Source: Desulfobacter hydrogenophilus
GTDB taxonomy: Bacteria; Desulfobacterota; Desulfobacteria; Desulfobacterales; Desulfobacteraceae
DNA: 64,000 nucleotides
Assembly (NCBI RefSeq): GCF_004319545.1
Contig: NZ_CP036313.1
Location: 879,501-943,500 of the forward strand
Direction of reading: 5' to 3'
Shown here: positions 18,164 through 30,870 of the stretch, piece after piece
Layout: each line of letters starts with the position of its first letter
Position numbering within the stretch: the first letter of the stretch is position 1
Made by a program: the position numbers and the translations under genes
Notes under the pieces: model-generated
What the model saw: the letters and a program-made list of their open reading frames with translations, nothing else
The model's database searches: none
Told to the model about the DNA's origin: nothing

Positions 18164-18797
18164 AAAAAAACAGACAAAAGGGGGAAAGCCCGCAAAAAAG
18201 GGCGGCAGGAGTGGCCAGTGGGCGGATCATCTCACACAAAAAGCCAAATCCATGGGATATCCTGCCCGGTCCGTGTTTAAGCTTGAAGATATTCAGAATA
18301 AATTTCAAATTATAAAAAAAGGGGACACCGTGCTTGATCTTGGGTGTTCACCGGGATCCTGGACCCTTTATGCGGCAAAACTTGTGGGTGACCAAGGCCG
18401 CGTACTCGGTATTGATTTAAAAGTGGTTGAAACAAAACTGCCACCCAATGCGTTAACCATCCAGGATGATATTCTAAAACCCGAAAACCCGGCTTTTATT
18501 GAGCCCCATACCGGTGCGTTTAACGCCGTGATCAGCGACATGGCCCCGGCCACCACAGGCAGAAAAGATGTGGATGCCATCCGCTCTTTTGAACTGTGCC
18601 GCATGGCCCTTGACACAGCCTTGAAAAATTTGGCTTTTCACGGTAATTTTGTGTGTAAAATTTTCCAGGGAAACGACTTTAAAACGTTTGAGCAGGAAGT
18701 GAAGGCAGCGTTTAAGGAGTGCCGGGTGTTTAAGCCCGAAAGCTGCAGAAAACAAAGCAAAGAAATTTATATCATAGGAAAAGAAAAGATAAAATAA
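18153..18797 (+). CDS. rlmE: 23S rRNA (uridine-2'-O)-methyltransferase RlmE (FtsJ/RrmJ)
   Basis: The product carries the SAM-binding motif DLGCSPGSW and the K-D-K-E catalytic tetrad, visible as [21 protein letters not shown] and SKEIYIIG. RlmE methylates U2552 in the A-loop of 23S rRNA. I place the start at a TTG (18153) because GGAGG at 18142-18146 lies 6 nt upstream, inside the 3' end of radA. An in-frame ATG at 18135 is the alternative and would add six residues that do not resemble the family. The Lys/Gly-rich N-terminus is usual for RlmE. The overlap with radA implies translational coupling. Confidence 0.93.
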   Translation: MKGKKKQTKGGKPAKKGGRSGQWADHLTQKAKSMGYPARSVFKLEDIQNKFQIIKKGDTVLDLGCSPGSWTLYAAKLVGDQGRVLGIDLKVVETKLPPNALTIQDDILKPENPAFIEPHTGAFNAVISDMAPATTGRKDVDAIRSFELCRMALDTALKNLAFHGNFVCKIFQGNDFKTFEQEVKAAFKECRVFKPESCRKQSKEIYIIGKEKIK

Positions 18798-18810
18798 GGA
18801 GGCAACATCC

Positions 18811-19554
18811 ATGTCAGGACATAGTAAATGGTCGACCATCAAACACAAAAAAGGGGCGGCCGATAAAAAGCGGGCAAAAATATTTACCAAGCTGATTAAG
18901 GAAATTACAGTCGCGGCCCGTATGGGCGGGGGGGATCCTGGCGCCAATCCCCGGCTACGCCATGCCATTGACACGGCCAAAGCCCAAAATATGCCCAAGG
19001 ACAATGTGGATCGGGCCATTAAAAAGGGTACCGGAGACATGGACGGGGTCAACTACGAGGAAATCATATATGAAGGATATGGGCCCGGCGGTGTAGCAGT
19101 GATGGTAGAATGCCTCACGGATAACAAGAACCGGACCATTGCCGATGTCAGATATATCTTTAACAAGGCAGGCGGGAATGTGGGTACGGACGGTTGCGTG
19201 GCCTGGATGTTTGATAAAAAGGGGGTGATTACCATTTCCAAGGAAAATGCAGACGAAGACACCCTCATGGAAGTGGCCATTGACGCCGGGGCTGAAGATA
19301 TCAAGGACGAAGGAGACAGCTTTGATGTGCTCACCGCACCCGAAGATTTTGATGCGGTCAAAGATGCTATTGATGGCGCACAGATATCCTGTGAGGTGGC
19401 TGAAATCTCCATGGTTCCCCAAAACACCACAGCCGTATCAGGCAAAGAAGCAGAGCAGATGATCGCATTTATGGAGGCCCTGGACGACAATGATGATATC
19501 CAGAATTTTTATACCAACGCTGATATCCCGGATGAGGCTTTTGACGCCATGTAA
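18811..19554 (+). CDS. YebC/PmpR (TACO1) family protein
   Basis: At 247 residues with the invariant N-terminus [20 protein letters not shown], this is a typical YebC-family protein. The family motifs [20 protein letters not shown] and [10 protein letters not shown] are present, and the acidic C-terminus is normal. Members have been described as transcription regulators and, more recently, as factors that relieve ribosome stalling at proline-rich stretches. AAGGAGG lies 6-7 nt upstream of the ATG. It follows rlmE by 13 bp and ends the radA-rlmE-yebC unit, after which a terminator stands. Confidence 0.96.
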   Translation: MSGHSKWSTIKHKKGAADKKRAKIFTKLIKEITVAARMGGGDPGANPRLRHAIDTAKAQNMPKDNVDRAIKKGTGDMDGVNYEEIIYEGYGPGGVAVMVECLTDNKNRTIADVRYIFNKAGGNVGTDGCVAWMFDKKGVITISKENADEDTLMEVAIDAGAEDIKDEGDSFDVLTAPEDFDAVKDAIDGAQISCEVAEISMVPQNTTAVSGKEAEQMIAFMEALDDNDDIQNFYTNADIPDEAFDAM

Positions 19555-19574
19555 TCTTTGTTAAAAAATTCAAT

Positions 19575-19607
19575 AAAAAGCCGTCATGTGTAGCACGGCG
19601 GCTTTTT
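19575..19607 (+). terminator. Rho-independent terminator after the yebC gene
   Basis: AAAAAGCCG (19575-19583) pairs with CGGCTTTTT (19599-19607) and the stem ends in its own U-run, 20 bp after the yebC stop. Confidence 0.85.
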
Positions 19608-19673
19608 ATATTTTAAATGCCTTTTAAAAAACCAAATCTTTATAAAATTAAAATTGTTATATTTATTCTTGAG

Positions 19674-20081
19674 ATGAATTCAGAAGTGCTAAAAGGAATA
19701 ATCTCAAACACCGCTGCAGTCCAAGAAAATACTGCAGCCACCCGTGTAGATGAGCCAGTATCACAGACCCAGCAGACAGATCCTTTTTCCCCGCAGGTTT
19801 CCGGCACATCGGATTCCACCGTGGAATCCACCCTTTCAAAAATCGCCCTGACTTTAAATACCAACGGCACCATAGATGCAGATATTCAGGTCCGCAACAT
19901 TTACCGACAAATATTGCGTCGTTGCTCAATACCTTCACATAAATCACTTTTAGACTCAAAGGCCGGCCAGGTCATATTCAATATCTTCAAAAATATCTTC
20001 GATTTTATACAAGGCGTTATCTGCCTCGGAAAGCTTCCGGTCCGCGATGAGACTCTCAATTTCAGAATACAACGCTTTTAG
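19674..20081 (+). CDS. Possible small or truncated protein, unknown
   Basis: An ATG at 19674 opens a frame whose first 75 codons look protein-like (polar, Ser/Thr/Gln-rich, with STVESTLSKIALTLNTNG). The last 42 codons run antisense through the 3' end of the convergent gene at 19956-20303 and do not. No good ribosome-binding site is seen, and the terminator lies just upstream. It could be a gene remnant whose natural 3' end has been lost. Low confidence. Confidence 0.25.
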   Translation: MNSEVLKGIISNTAAVQENTAATRVDEPVSQTQQTDPFSPQVSGTSDSTVESTLSKIALTLNTNGTIDADIQVRNIYRQILRRCSIPSHKSLLDSKAGQVIFNIFKNIFDFIQGVICLGKLPVRDETLNFRIQRF

Positions 20082-20303
20082 TTTCTCTTTTTGTTTGAAT
20101 AAAATGTCCTTTACTTGCGGATCTCCATCCAGGGCGTAAAGCAGTTTATCCCATTTTGCCACAAGATCGTAAAGGGCCGGATCGTCATAATCCTTGATGG
20201 CCTTGGCATGGATGAGGGATCTTGCCAATTTGGGATATGTCGCCTTTAAGCCTTTTTCATAAAACGGACGCACATCCACCGTCAATTGCATGTACTTGCT
20301 CAT
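19956..20303 (-). CDS. Small helical cytosolic protein, unknown function
   Basis: The predicted product is 115 residues, starting MSKYMQLTVDVRPFYEKG at 20303. AGGAG stands 9 nt upstream, which decides this start against a longer frame reaching 20414. The protein has no signal or membrane segment and is rich in Lys, Asp, Leu and Tyr. The C-terminal 60 residues look like a two-helix coiled coil (ILFKQKEKLKALYSEIESLI) followed by an acidic end. No family recognised. It is transcribed divergently from the ferritin-like gene at 20478. Confidence 0.7.
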   Translation of the reverse strand: MSKYMQLTVDVRPFYEKGLKATYPKLARSLIHAKAIKDYDDPALYDLVAKWDKLLYALDGDPQVKDILFKQKEKLKALYSEIESLIADRKLSEADNALYKIEDIFEDIEYDLAGL

Positions 20304-20477
20304 TGTTTCTCTATCTCCTTTTTCTGGAACAGCTACGGACAAAATGGCTTCGATCCTATTCAGAATTTGTAACAATAAAAGTGACCATCCGGCCGTACAG
20401 TTTTTATATTTCAAACAAGACTATTTTATCACTACCCACTATTATATGATCAAAGTATTTAGAAAGGGAGGAATATT

Positions 20478-20948
20478 ATGTTTACACTCAATGATTTGTT
20501 CGATATTACCATAAAAATGGAAGAAAACGGCCGGGACGTGTATCTAAAAGCGTTAAAGCAAATCGACAACAGAGAACTTGAAAGTCTTGTTCAATGGATG
20601 GCCGATGAAGAAAACCGGCACAAATCCTGGTTTGAAGAACAGAAAAACAGCCTTTCTCCAAGCAGTCAGGATCTTGATATCATGCTTCCCGGTGTGATTA
20701 AAGAGATGATGGGGAACAACACCCTGTCTCTAAATGAACTGAATTTTTCAGAGATCTCCACGCCGGTGCAGATGCTTGAAACATTCATTCTGTTTGAAAA
20801 TGATACGATTCTGTTTTACAAATTTCTGGAAGCCTTTGTGGAATCCAAATCTGTCAAAGCAGGCCTGCACCAGATCATCGCTGAAGAAACCGCCCATGTG
20901 GACAAAATATCCGCCATGATCCAATCGTTTAAGCCTGGAGGGGATTAA
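20478..20948 (+). CDS. Ferritin-like diiron protein (rubrerythrin-type, no rubredoxin domain)
   Basis: The 156-residue four-helix protein has the spaced carboxylate/histidine ligands of rubrerythrin-type ferritins. Glu residues occur in helix 1 (KMEENGRD), with EENRH in helix 2, a Glu-rich helix 3 (ETFILFENDTILFYKFLEAF) and EETAHVDK in helix 4. There is no C-x2-C rubredoxin centre. Related proteins reduce peroxide or hold iron and are common in sulfate reducers. GGGAGG is upstream of the ATG. A second, distinct ferritin-like gene lies at 59009-59512. Confidence 0.85.
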   Translation: MFTLNDLFDITIKMEENGRDVYLKALKQIDNRELESLVQWMADEENRHKSWFEEQKNSLSPSSQDLDIMLPGVIKEMMGNNTLSLNELNFSEISTPVQMLETFILFENDTILFYKFLEAFVESKSVKAGLHQIIAEETAHVDKISAMIQSFKPGGD

Positions 20949-20998
20949 TTTCCCCTCCAAGACGTACCAGGCAGTAGGCCGCCTATTTGTCTATTGAA

Positions 20999-22708
20999 TC
21001 AAGCCTCCTGATGAACCGTAATCTGGGGAAAGGGAATATCCCAGTTATATTGGGAGGCCGCCTCAACACACCATCTTTGTATGCTTCGCTTCAAACGGTT
21101 GTATATGGGTGCCTGGCTGCCTTTAAAATCGGCAATAACCACAAGGTCCAGGGACGAGGCTCCGGCTTCCGCAAATTCCACACGCAGGTTCAGCATGTCT
21201 TGGGCATACCCTTCTTTTTCAATGTTGTTTTGGATAAAGGCTGATAAAAGGTCTGGAATGGTTGTGGTGGCATCTTCCTGGTGGCCATAACCAATACCGA
21301 AAAGCACCTTGAGTCTAAAATTCACAGAGAGATTCAAAGGCGTCATGCCCAGAAAATCTGCCGTCTGATAGGTTTTTTTCGCGCCACCCCTTAGTACCAG
21401 TTCCACTGTTTCATGGCTCAAATGGGTCACGCCGCCCCGGGTGCCGTCGGAAAGGATCACCCAGTCATTTTTCCGGCAGGGGAACCAGGCTTCATGGGTA
21501 TCACATGTCCTGGATGTTTTGCCAATGAGTTCGGAGATAGGGATCCGCAACGTAATGCCCAAATCAGGATTTTCCAGCAGGGTATGTAAATTGATATGTT
21601 TAACCCGCCAGGGGACGCCTTGGTACATCATGCGTTCTCCTTCCCTGACCGCACCGACATTGAGCATCAACTTGCTGGTGTCCAGATACATGGGCAGGGT
21701 GTGTTTGGCCGCCCACACCACACCCAGAAGACCAATGATGGTCAGGGAAAGCAGTACCCAGTCCTCCACAAAATAAAAAAGCGCAATGACCGCCAGCACA
21801 GTCAATACAACCGTTATGCCCCGGTACACCAATTCAAGTATCCGTATATGGAAGGGGCGGTACTCCAGTTTGTATCCAGGCACAAATCGGATCAAGGTCC
21901 GATAAAGAAATTTTATTAACAGCACCACACCGATGCAGGACAGAATAGCTAGAAAAAGGTACAAGCCACGGGTTTTGAAGAATCTCTTAACAGAATCCTG
22001 GGTGCTGTTAATGACCGAAGCCTCTTGCCGCTCAATTTCGTCAAGTTTAAGCTGGATCAGGTCCACCTTGTTTTTTATCTGACTTTCAAGGCCTTTATAC
22101 TCAGGCAGGATATCTTTAAGGGCGTCTGCCAGCGCCGGGTCCTTGGTCTGCCTGATCAAAGATTCAATGCGATTTCTGGCCTTGATTGCCACGGGAAGCA
22201 ACTCCTGGTAATTGGTCAGTTCATCATTGAGTTTTGATTTATGCCTGGCTTTGACCGTGAGACGCTTAAGTTCCATAATTCCGGGTTCAGCCAGGGAGAG
22301 CAATTCGTCTTGCCAGTCAAACCGCTCTTTTTTTTTGGCAACAAACAAACCAATCTCAACCCCTGTGGCAGTCATTTCAAAATCGGTCACAGCACCCGCC
22401 ATCTGTTTATCCAGTGCGGCAAGCTCTTCGCTGAGATATTGTTTTTCGGTTTCGGAACTGGCCTTGTCCATGGCCTGTTTCTTTTCATCCATGCGCTGTT
22501 TTAGCGTTGTTTTGCTTCTGACAATGGATTTAAGAATTTCAAGTGTATTTTGATGCGCTTGAGCTTTCGATGCTAACTGATCATCAGTATTACCCTGGGT
22601 CTGGGCCGCAGCCCCAGGTACCGAAGAATCGGTTGGATTCTCCTGGCTGATTGCGATACAGGGCAACAGAATCAATGCTGTAATAATTAATGATAAGTAT
22701 TTTTTCAT
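20999..22708 (-). CDS. Mechanosensitive ion channel, MscS family, with large periplasmic N-terminal region
   Basis: The 569-residue protein starts with a signal peptide (about 1-21, CIAIS-QE). Roughly 210 residues of coiled-coil helices follow (KAQHNTLEILKSIVRSKTTL region and beyond), with several membrane helices between about 245 and 355. A C-terminal MscS core then begins with LGVVWAAKHTLPMYLDTSK and includes the beta domain (EGERMMYQGVPWRVKHINLH) and the soluble alpha/beta domain. The layout is that of the larger MscK-like channels. It would release solutes on membrane tension. GGAGA precedes the ATG. Confidence 0.88.
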   Translation of the reverse strand: MKKYLSLIITALILLPCIAISQENPTDSSVPGAAAQTQGNTDDQLASKAQAHQNTLEILKSIVRSKTTLKQRMDEKKQAMDKASSETEKQYLSEELAALDKQMAGAVTDFEMTATGVEIGLFVAKKKERFDWQDELLSLAEPGIMELKRLTVKARHKSKLNDELTNYQELLPVAIKARNRIESLIRQTKDPALADALKDILPEYKGLESQIKNKVDLIQLKLDEIERQEASVINSTQDSVKRFFKTRGLYLFLAILSCIGVVLLIKFLYRTLIRFVPGYKLEYRPFHIRILELVYRGITVVLTVLAVIALFYFVEDWVLLSLTIIGLLGVVWAAKHTLPMYLDTSKLMLNVGAVREGERMMYQGVPWRVKHINLHTLLENPDLGITLRIPISELIGKTSRTCDTHEAWFPCRKNDWVILSDGTRGGVTHLSHETVELVLRGGAKKTYQTADFLGMTPLNLSVNFRLKVLFGIGYGHQEDATTTIPDLLSAFIQNNIEKEGYAQDMLNLRVEFAEAGASSLDLVVIADFKGSQAPIYNRLKRSIQRWCVEAASQYNWDIPFPQITVHQEA

Positions 22709-22750
22709 GGGCTTGTTCTCCGGTCCAAGGGGGCCTTGTTAAATCAAAAA

Positions 22751-22783
22751 AGGGGCGAAACGCATAAAATGCCCTTCGCCCCT
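22751..22783 (-). terminator. Terminator of the pyruvate:ferredoxin oxidoreductase gene
   Basis: AGGGGCGAA (22751-22759) pairs with TTCGCCCCT (22775-22783). On the minus strand the stem is followed by TTTTTTGATTT. It lies about 30 bp after the stop codon at 22815. Confidence 0.85.
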
Positions 22784-22814
22784 GAACCATTACGATTTTA
22801 TTTGTTATTGAACC

Positions 22815-26360
<3,546 letters not shown>

Positions 26361-26503
26361 TCACCTCGTTGAATGGTAATGCAAAATAAGATTTAATCCC
26401 AATATATAAAATCCATTGAACAATATAACAAAAAAAATAACAAAAAAAACCGGTTTGTAGAAAATACCGCAAACCGATCTTTTAAATCGTCTCCAGTTAA
26501 TAA

Positions 26504-26523
26504 ATAAGCAATCGATTGCTTAT
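26504..26523. promoter_or_regulatory. Perfect 20-bp palindrome upstream of por
   Basis: ATAAGCAATCGATTGCTTAT is its own reverse complement. It lies 150 bp upstream of the por start codon in an AT-rich leader. A weaker hairpin (CGGTTTG...CAAACCG, 26450-26476) stands between them. It may be an operator for a dimeric regulator; the regulator is unknown. Confidence 0.5.
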
Positions 26524-26660
26524 CGAACTGCTTTTATATCTCACAACTGAAAAAACCGGTCAAGACCTATTTTGCAGACGGGCACGCAGGGTTAATTCAG
26601 ACACGCCTTATACTGCCAAAGCCCAATCCATAGCGGCATTATTAAATAATAGCGATATAA

Positions 26661-26820
26661 GGACCACAGATTAAATAACTTGAACGAAATAGCTTGCCTT
26701 TGGGCCCATCTACTTCGTTGCATTAAAGGCCCAATAGGCCTGCTATGCAGCCTTTAATGCACCTTGTAGATGAACCAAAATTCGGCGTTATTTCTGCCCA
26801 ACTTCTTTAATCTGCGGTCC
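26661..26820. repeat. Dispersed palindromic repeat family 1, full-length copy (MITE-like)
   Basis: The 160-bp element is an imperfect palindrome along its whole length. Its ends, GGACCACAGATTAAATAACT and the inverse of the right end (TTTAATCTGCGGTCC), are near-perfect terminal inverted repeats, and the centre pairs GCATTAAAGGC with GCCTTTAATGC. Partial copies occur at 11087-11172, 32981-33003, 51609-51690 and possibly 59694-59717. It has no coding capacity and sits between ppsA and the por promoter region. The short flank TAAGGACC/GGTCCTAAGG is also symmetric. Confidence 0.85.
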
Positions 26821-26830
26821 TAAGGAATTT

Positions 26831-29254
26831 TTATAAGCCCAATTTTTTTTCCAGTTCGGCCACGGCCAGGGTGGTCTTGATCACCGTGTCCGGGTTAAGG
26901 GACATGGTCTCAATACCGCATTCCACCACAAATTCCGCAAACTCCAGGTAATCGCTGGGGGCCTGGCCACAGATTCCGATGTACTTGCCCTTTTTTACGG
27001 CAATCTCGATCACCTGGCGGACCATCTTTTTCACCGCCGGATTGCGCTCGTCATACACATGGGAGACAAGGGACGAATCCCGGTCCACGCCGAGCACCAA
27101 TTGTGTCAGGTCATTGGTGCCTATGGAAAAGCCGTCAAAAATTTCCAGATATTCTTCGGCCAGGATGACGTTGGACGGTATCTCGCACATGCAGATCACC
27201 TTAAATCCGTTTTCTCCCTGGCGCAGGCCGAATTCGGCCATGGTTTCTATCACCTGTCCGGCCTCATCCAGCGTGCGGCAGAAGGGAATCATCACCTGGA
27301 CGTTATGAAGCCCCATTTCGTTCCTGATCTTGAGCATGGCCTTGCATTCCAAGCCGAAAGCCTCCTTGTATTCCTTGGCATAATAACGCGAGGCCCCGCG
27401 CCATCCGATCATCGGATTTTCCTCGTCCGGCTCGAACTGGGTGCCGCCGATGAGGTTGGCGTACTCGTTGGTCTTGAAATCCGAGAGCCGGACAATGACC
27501 GGTTTGGGATAAAAGGCTGCGGCCAGCATGCCCACGCCCTCGGCCAGCTTATCCACGAAATAGTCGCTCTTGTCGCTGTAGCCGATGGTCATATCCGCTA
27601 TGGCCCGTTTCAAAATCTCGTCGCCCAGCTCCTCGTACCTCAAAAGGGCCAGCGGATGAATTTTGATATAAGAGCTGATGATGAATTCCTCACGGGCCAG
27701 GCCCACCCCATGATTTGGGATGAAGCTCTTTTCAAAGGCCTGCTCCGGGCTGGCCAGGTTCAGCATGATCTTGGTTTTGGTCTTGGGCAGGGTTTCCAGG
27801 TTCGTCTCTTTAATCTCGTAGGGTAAAAGGCCCTCAAACACGTAACCAACGCTGCCTTGGGAGCAGTCCACGGTCACTTCCTGGCCGGTTTGCATCCGGG
27901 TGGTGGCGTTGCCGGCGCCCACGATACAGGGAATGCCCAGTTCACGGCTGACAATAGCCGCGTGGCAGGTACGCCCACCCCGGTTGGTGACAATTGCCCC
28001 GGCGATTTTCATCACCGGTTCCCAGTCCGGGTCGGTCATGTCCGTAACCAACACTTGTCCTTTCTGGAACTGGGAAATCATCTGGGCGGACTTGATCACG
28101 TTGACCCCACCCTGGCCGATGAGTTCGCCCACGGACTGGCCCGTGCACACCACCTCGCCCTTCTCCTTGAGGAGAAATTCCCTGAGAACGGCCTTGTCCT
28201 TCAAAGTGTGCACCGTCTCAGGCCTGGCCTGGACAATAAACAGCTTACCGGTCTCGCCGTCCTTGGCCCATTCGATATCCATGGGTTTAAGATATCCGGC
28301 CTTTTCCGAATAGTGATCCTCAATGACGCAGGCCATCCGGCTCAGTTCCACCACCTCCTCGTCCCTAAGCACGAGACGGCGGCGGTCCTCGTCCGGCACG
28401 GCCACGTTCTTGGTGGGCTGTTTGGCATCCGTGGTGTAAATCATTTTTATGGCCTTACCGCCGGTCTTTTTCATGATGATGGGTTTGAAGCCCTGCTTGA
28501 GCGTGGGCTTAAACACGTACCATTCATCCGGATTAACCGCACCCTGGACCACGTTTTCCCCCAATCCGTAGGCACCGGTGATAAAAACCGCGTCCTGAAA
28601 GCCGGATTCCGTGTCTATGCTGAACATAACCCCGCTTGAGGCCAGATCGCTTCTAACCATCTTTTGTACGGCAATGGACAGGGCGATGGAAAAATGGTCA
28701 AAGTGCTTGTCTTCGCGGTAGGAGATGGCCCGATTGGTGAACAGGGAGGCGAAACAGCGGTGGCAGGCGTCCACCAGGTCTTCCACACCACAGATATTCA
28801 GATAACTGTCTTGCTGCCCAGCGAAACTGGCGTCCGGCAAATCTTCGGCCGTTGCCGAGGAACGCACGGCGACATCCACGTTCTTGCCGTATTCCTCTTC
28901 CAGTTTGGCGTAGGCCTTGGCTATTTCCTTATACAGCTCACCTGGAAATTCCAGGCTGCGGATCAGATTCCTGACTCTGGCCCCGCGTTCCTGAAGATTG
29001 TCCATGTCGTGGGTGTCCAAGTCGGACAATATTTCCCGAACCCTGTCCATGGCCTTGGACTTTTCCAACAAATAGGTATAGGCATGAGCGGTCACTGCGA
29101 ATCCATTGGGGATGCTCACCCCCTTGGGGCTCAGATTACGGTACATCTCTCCCAGGCTGGCATTCTTGCCGCCCACCAAGGGAACGTCGTCAATGCTCAG
29201 ATCCTTGAACCAGGCCACGAACGGCTTTTGATCCTTGTGCATATTTTTGCCCAT
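26831..29254 (-). CDS. ppsA: Phosphoenolpyruvate synthase (pyruvate, water dikinase)
   Basis: At 807 residues this has the standard order: an N-terminal ATP-grasp pyruvate-phosphate dikinase domain (LVGGKNASLGEMYRNL near the start), a central swivelling domain with the phosphohistidine motif GGRTCHAAIVSRELGIPC around residue 430, and a C-terminal PEP/pyruvate barrel ending with GICGQAPSDYLEFA. It makes PEP, AMP and phosphate from pyruvate and ATP, the gluconeogenic step needed when growing on acetate, lactate or CO2. GGAGC lies 8 nt before the ATG at 29254. The CBS protein gene 24 bp upstream is in the same direction and probably cotranscribed. Confidence 0.97.
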   Translation of the reverse strand: MGKNMHKDQKPFVAWFKDLSIDDVPLVGGKNASLGEMYRNLSPKGVSIPNGFAVTAHAYTYLLEKSKAMDRVREILSDLDTHDMDNLQERGARVRNLIRSLEFPGELYKEIAKAYAKLEEEYGKNVDVAVRSSATAEDLPDASFAGQQDSYLNICGVEDLVDACHRCFASLFTNRAISYREDKHFDHFSIALSIAVQKMVRSDLASSGVMFSIDTESGFQDAVFITGAYGLGENVVQGAVNPDEWYVFKPTLKQGFKPIIMKKTGGKAIKMIYTTDAKQPTKNVAVPDEDRRRLVLRDEEVVELSRMACVIEDHYSEKAGYLKPMDIEWAKDGETGKLFIVQARPETVHTLKDKAVLREFLLKEKGEVVCTGQSVGELIGQGGVNVIKSAQMISQFQKGQVLVTDMTDPDWEPVMKIAGAIVTNRGGRTCHAAIVSRELGIPCIVGAGNATTRMQTGQEVTVDCSQGSVGYVFEGLLPYEIKETNLETLPKTKTKIMLNLASPEQAFEKSFIPNHGVGLAREEFIISSYIKIHPLALLRYEELGDEILKRAIADMTIGYSDKSDYFVDKLAEGVGMLAAAFYPKPVIVRLSDFKTNEYANLIGGTQFEPDEENPMIGWRGASRYYAKEYKEAFGLECKAMLKIRNEMGLHNVQVMIPFCRTLDEAGQVIETMAEFGLRQGENGFKVICMCEIPSNVILAEEYLEIFDGFSIGTNDLTQLVLGVDRDSSLVSHVYDERNPAVKKMVRQVIEIAVKKGKYIGICGQAPSDYLEFAEFVVECGIETMSLNPDTVIKTTLAVAELEKKLGL

Positions 29255-29277
29255 TTTCAGCTCCGATTGTATTCAAA

Positions 29278-29730
29278 TTATGATTTGATCAAAGTCCTCA
29301 GCACATCTTCCTTGCCCACGATGCCCAGCAATTTACCGTCCTGAACCACGGGAATGGTGTGAAAATGCTTTTCAACCATCATGGCTGCGATGTCACAGAC
29401 CGGTGTATCCGGTGTTACCGTGACAGGGTCCGGCACCATGGCCTGGGCCACGGTGCCGGCGGCTATTTTTTTCATTTCCTTTTCTAATTTTTTGGATGAA
29501 GATAAGGGAATAATACCGTCCAGAAAGGTGAGTATGGGGGGCAAAGAGATGGTTTTCTGCTGAAAAATAAGATCACTCTGGCACAGAATCCCCTTAAGGG
29601 TACCGTCCCCATCCACGACGGGCACACCATTAATGTGGTTGTTTAACAGAAGTTCTACAGCCCGGGTGATGTCGGTCTCCGGGGTTATTGAGATGACTTC
29701 TTTTTCCATGATATCTTTAGCTGTTTTCAT
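29278..29730 (-). CDS. CBS-domain-pair protein
   Basis: The 150-residue protein consists of two CBS repeats. The first has MEKEVISITPETDITRAVEL and the pattern GVPVVDGDGTLKGILCQSDL; the second has DPVTVTPDTPVCDIAAMM and HTIPVVQDGKLLGIVGKEDV. A linker of about 35 residues separates them. CBS pairs bind adenine nucleotides and sense energy state. Its position just ahead of ppsA suggests it may tune PEP synthase or report the AMP it produces, which is an inference. Confidence 0.9.
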   Translation of the reverse strand: MKTAKDIMEKEVISITPETDITRAVELLLNNHINGVPVVDGDGTLKGILCQSDLIFQQKTISLPPILTFLDGIIPLSSSKKLEKEMKKIAAGTVAQAMVPDPVTVTPDTPVCDIAAMMVEKHFHTIPVVQDGKLLGIVGKEDVLRTLIKS

Positions 29731-29873
29731 TTTTTATTTTCCTGGATAATGGGTTACAGAAAAACTTGAAGTATACGCTTCTCCTTATTTTATATACCCT
29801 TGATAACAAAATCGCAATGACGTTACGTCTTGAAGACAACTCGTTCTATCGGCTCTAACTATAATGGCAGCGT

Positions 29874-30857
29874 TTATTTGCCCATCGTCTCCAAAACCGC
29901 TCTGACAACATCCTCCGGACCGGGTATAAAGACCTTTTCAAGGCTTGATGCGACAGGTACCGGGATCTGCGGTGCACCAACGCGTTTGACAGGCCCCTTC
30001 AAATCATAGAAAGCCTCCTCGGCCACCATCGCGGCCAATTCCGCCCCAAAGCCGCAAAAACGGTTGGCCTCGTGTACAACAACCAAGCGCCCTGTCTTAC
30101 GGACCGATTCAAGGATACAGGTTTTGTCTAAAGGCACCAGAGACCGCAGATCAATTACCTCACACGAGATGCCTTTCTCAATTAAGGGTTCAATAGCTTT
30201 CATAGCAGTGTAGAGTGCCAGACCATAAGCAATCACGGTGCAGTCAGTACCCGGTGCGGCCACCCGGGCCTTGCCCAGGGGGGTGCGGATGTCTGCATCC
30301 GGGCACTCTCCTTTCATCCGGTAGAGCATCATATCTTCGACCACGATGACCGGATCCGGGTCAAAGATTGCACTGAGAAGCAACCCCTTGGCATCCTCTA
30401 CAGTTGACGGCCAGACGATTTTCAGACCCGGGCTGTGGGCTATCCACGCTTCCAGATTGTGAGAGTGCTGGCTGCCGGCGCCAAACCCGACACCGGCTTT
30501 GACCCGCACGGTCAGTGGAAAGCTTGATTTGCCGCCGCTCATGTAGCGCAATTTTCCGGCGTGGTTGACCAGCATGTCGCTGGCCAGGGTAATGAACGGG
30601 AAAAACATGATCTCCACAACCGGCCGCAGCCCCATGCAGGACGCCCCCACAGCGAGCCCGGCAATGGCCGCCTCACTCACCGGCGTATCTTTCACCCGGC
30701 GTCGCCCAAATTTATCCAGAAGGCCGTAGGTTGGCATGTTGGGGTCGTGATGGATGGACACGCCCACCCCTTCTCCGGCAATAAATACGGTGTCATCCAT
30801 ATCCATGGCAGTGGAAAGCGCGTCGTTTATTGCATTTCCAAACGTTTTTTGACTCAT
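29874..30857 (-). CDS. 2-oxoacid/acetoin dehydrogenase E1 component, beta subunit
   Basis: The 327-residue product belongs to the transketolase-pyrimidine family: SQKTFGNAINDALSTAMDMD at the start, AGEGVGV, RVKDTPVSEAAIAGLAVG, the cofactor-proximal MFFPFITLASDMLVNHAGK, and a C-terminal transketolase domain (VIAYGLALYTAMKAIEPL, VVVHEANRFCGFGAELAA). I chose the ATG at 30857 because AAGGAG lies 8 nt upstream; a longer frame to 30899 would overlap the upstream gene. It pairs with the alpha subunit encoded 13 bp upstream. Pyruvate, acetoin or a branched 2-oxoacid are all possible substrates. Confidence 0.9.
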   Translation of the reverse strand: MSQKTFGNAINDALSTAMDMDDTVFIAGEGVGVSIHHDPNMPTYGLLDKFGRRRVKDTPVSEAAIAGLAVGASCMGLRPVVEIMFFPFITLASDMLVNHAGKLRYMSGGKSSFPLTVRVKAGVGFGAGSQHSHNLEAWIAHSPGLKIVWPSTVEDAKGLLLSAIFDPDPVIVVEDMMLYRMKGECPDADIRTPLGKARVAAPGTDCTVIAYGLALYTAMKAIEPLIEKGISCEVIDLRSLVPLDKTCILESVRKTGRLVVVHEANRFCGFGAELAAMVAEEAFYDLKGPVKRVGAPQIPVPVASSLEKVFIPGPEDVVRAVLETMGK

Positions 30858-30870
30858 GGAATAACTCCTT

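Noticed and set aside
27059..29344. Plus-strand frames of 226-260 codons opposite ppsA
   Set aside because: ppsA has full family length and catalytic motifs; the opposite frames have His/Gly/Val-rich shadow composition.
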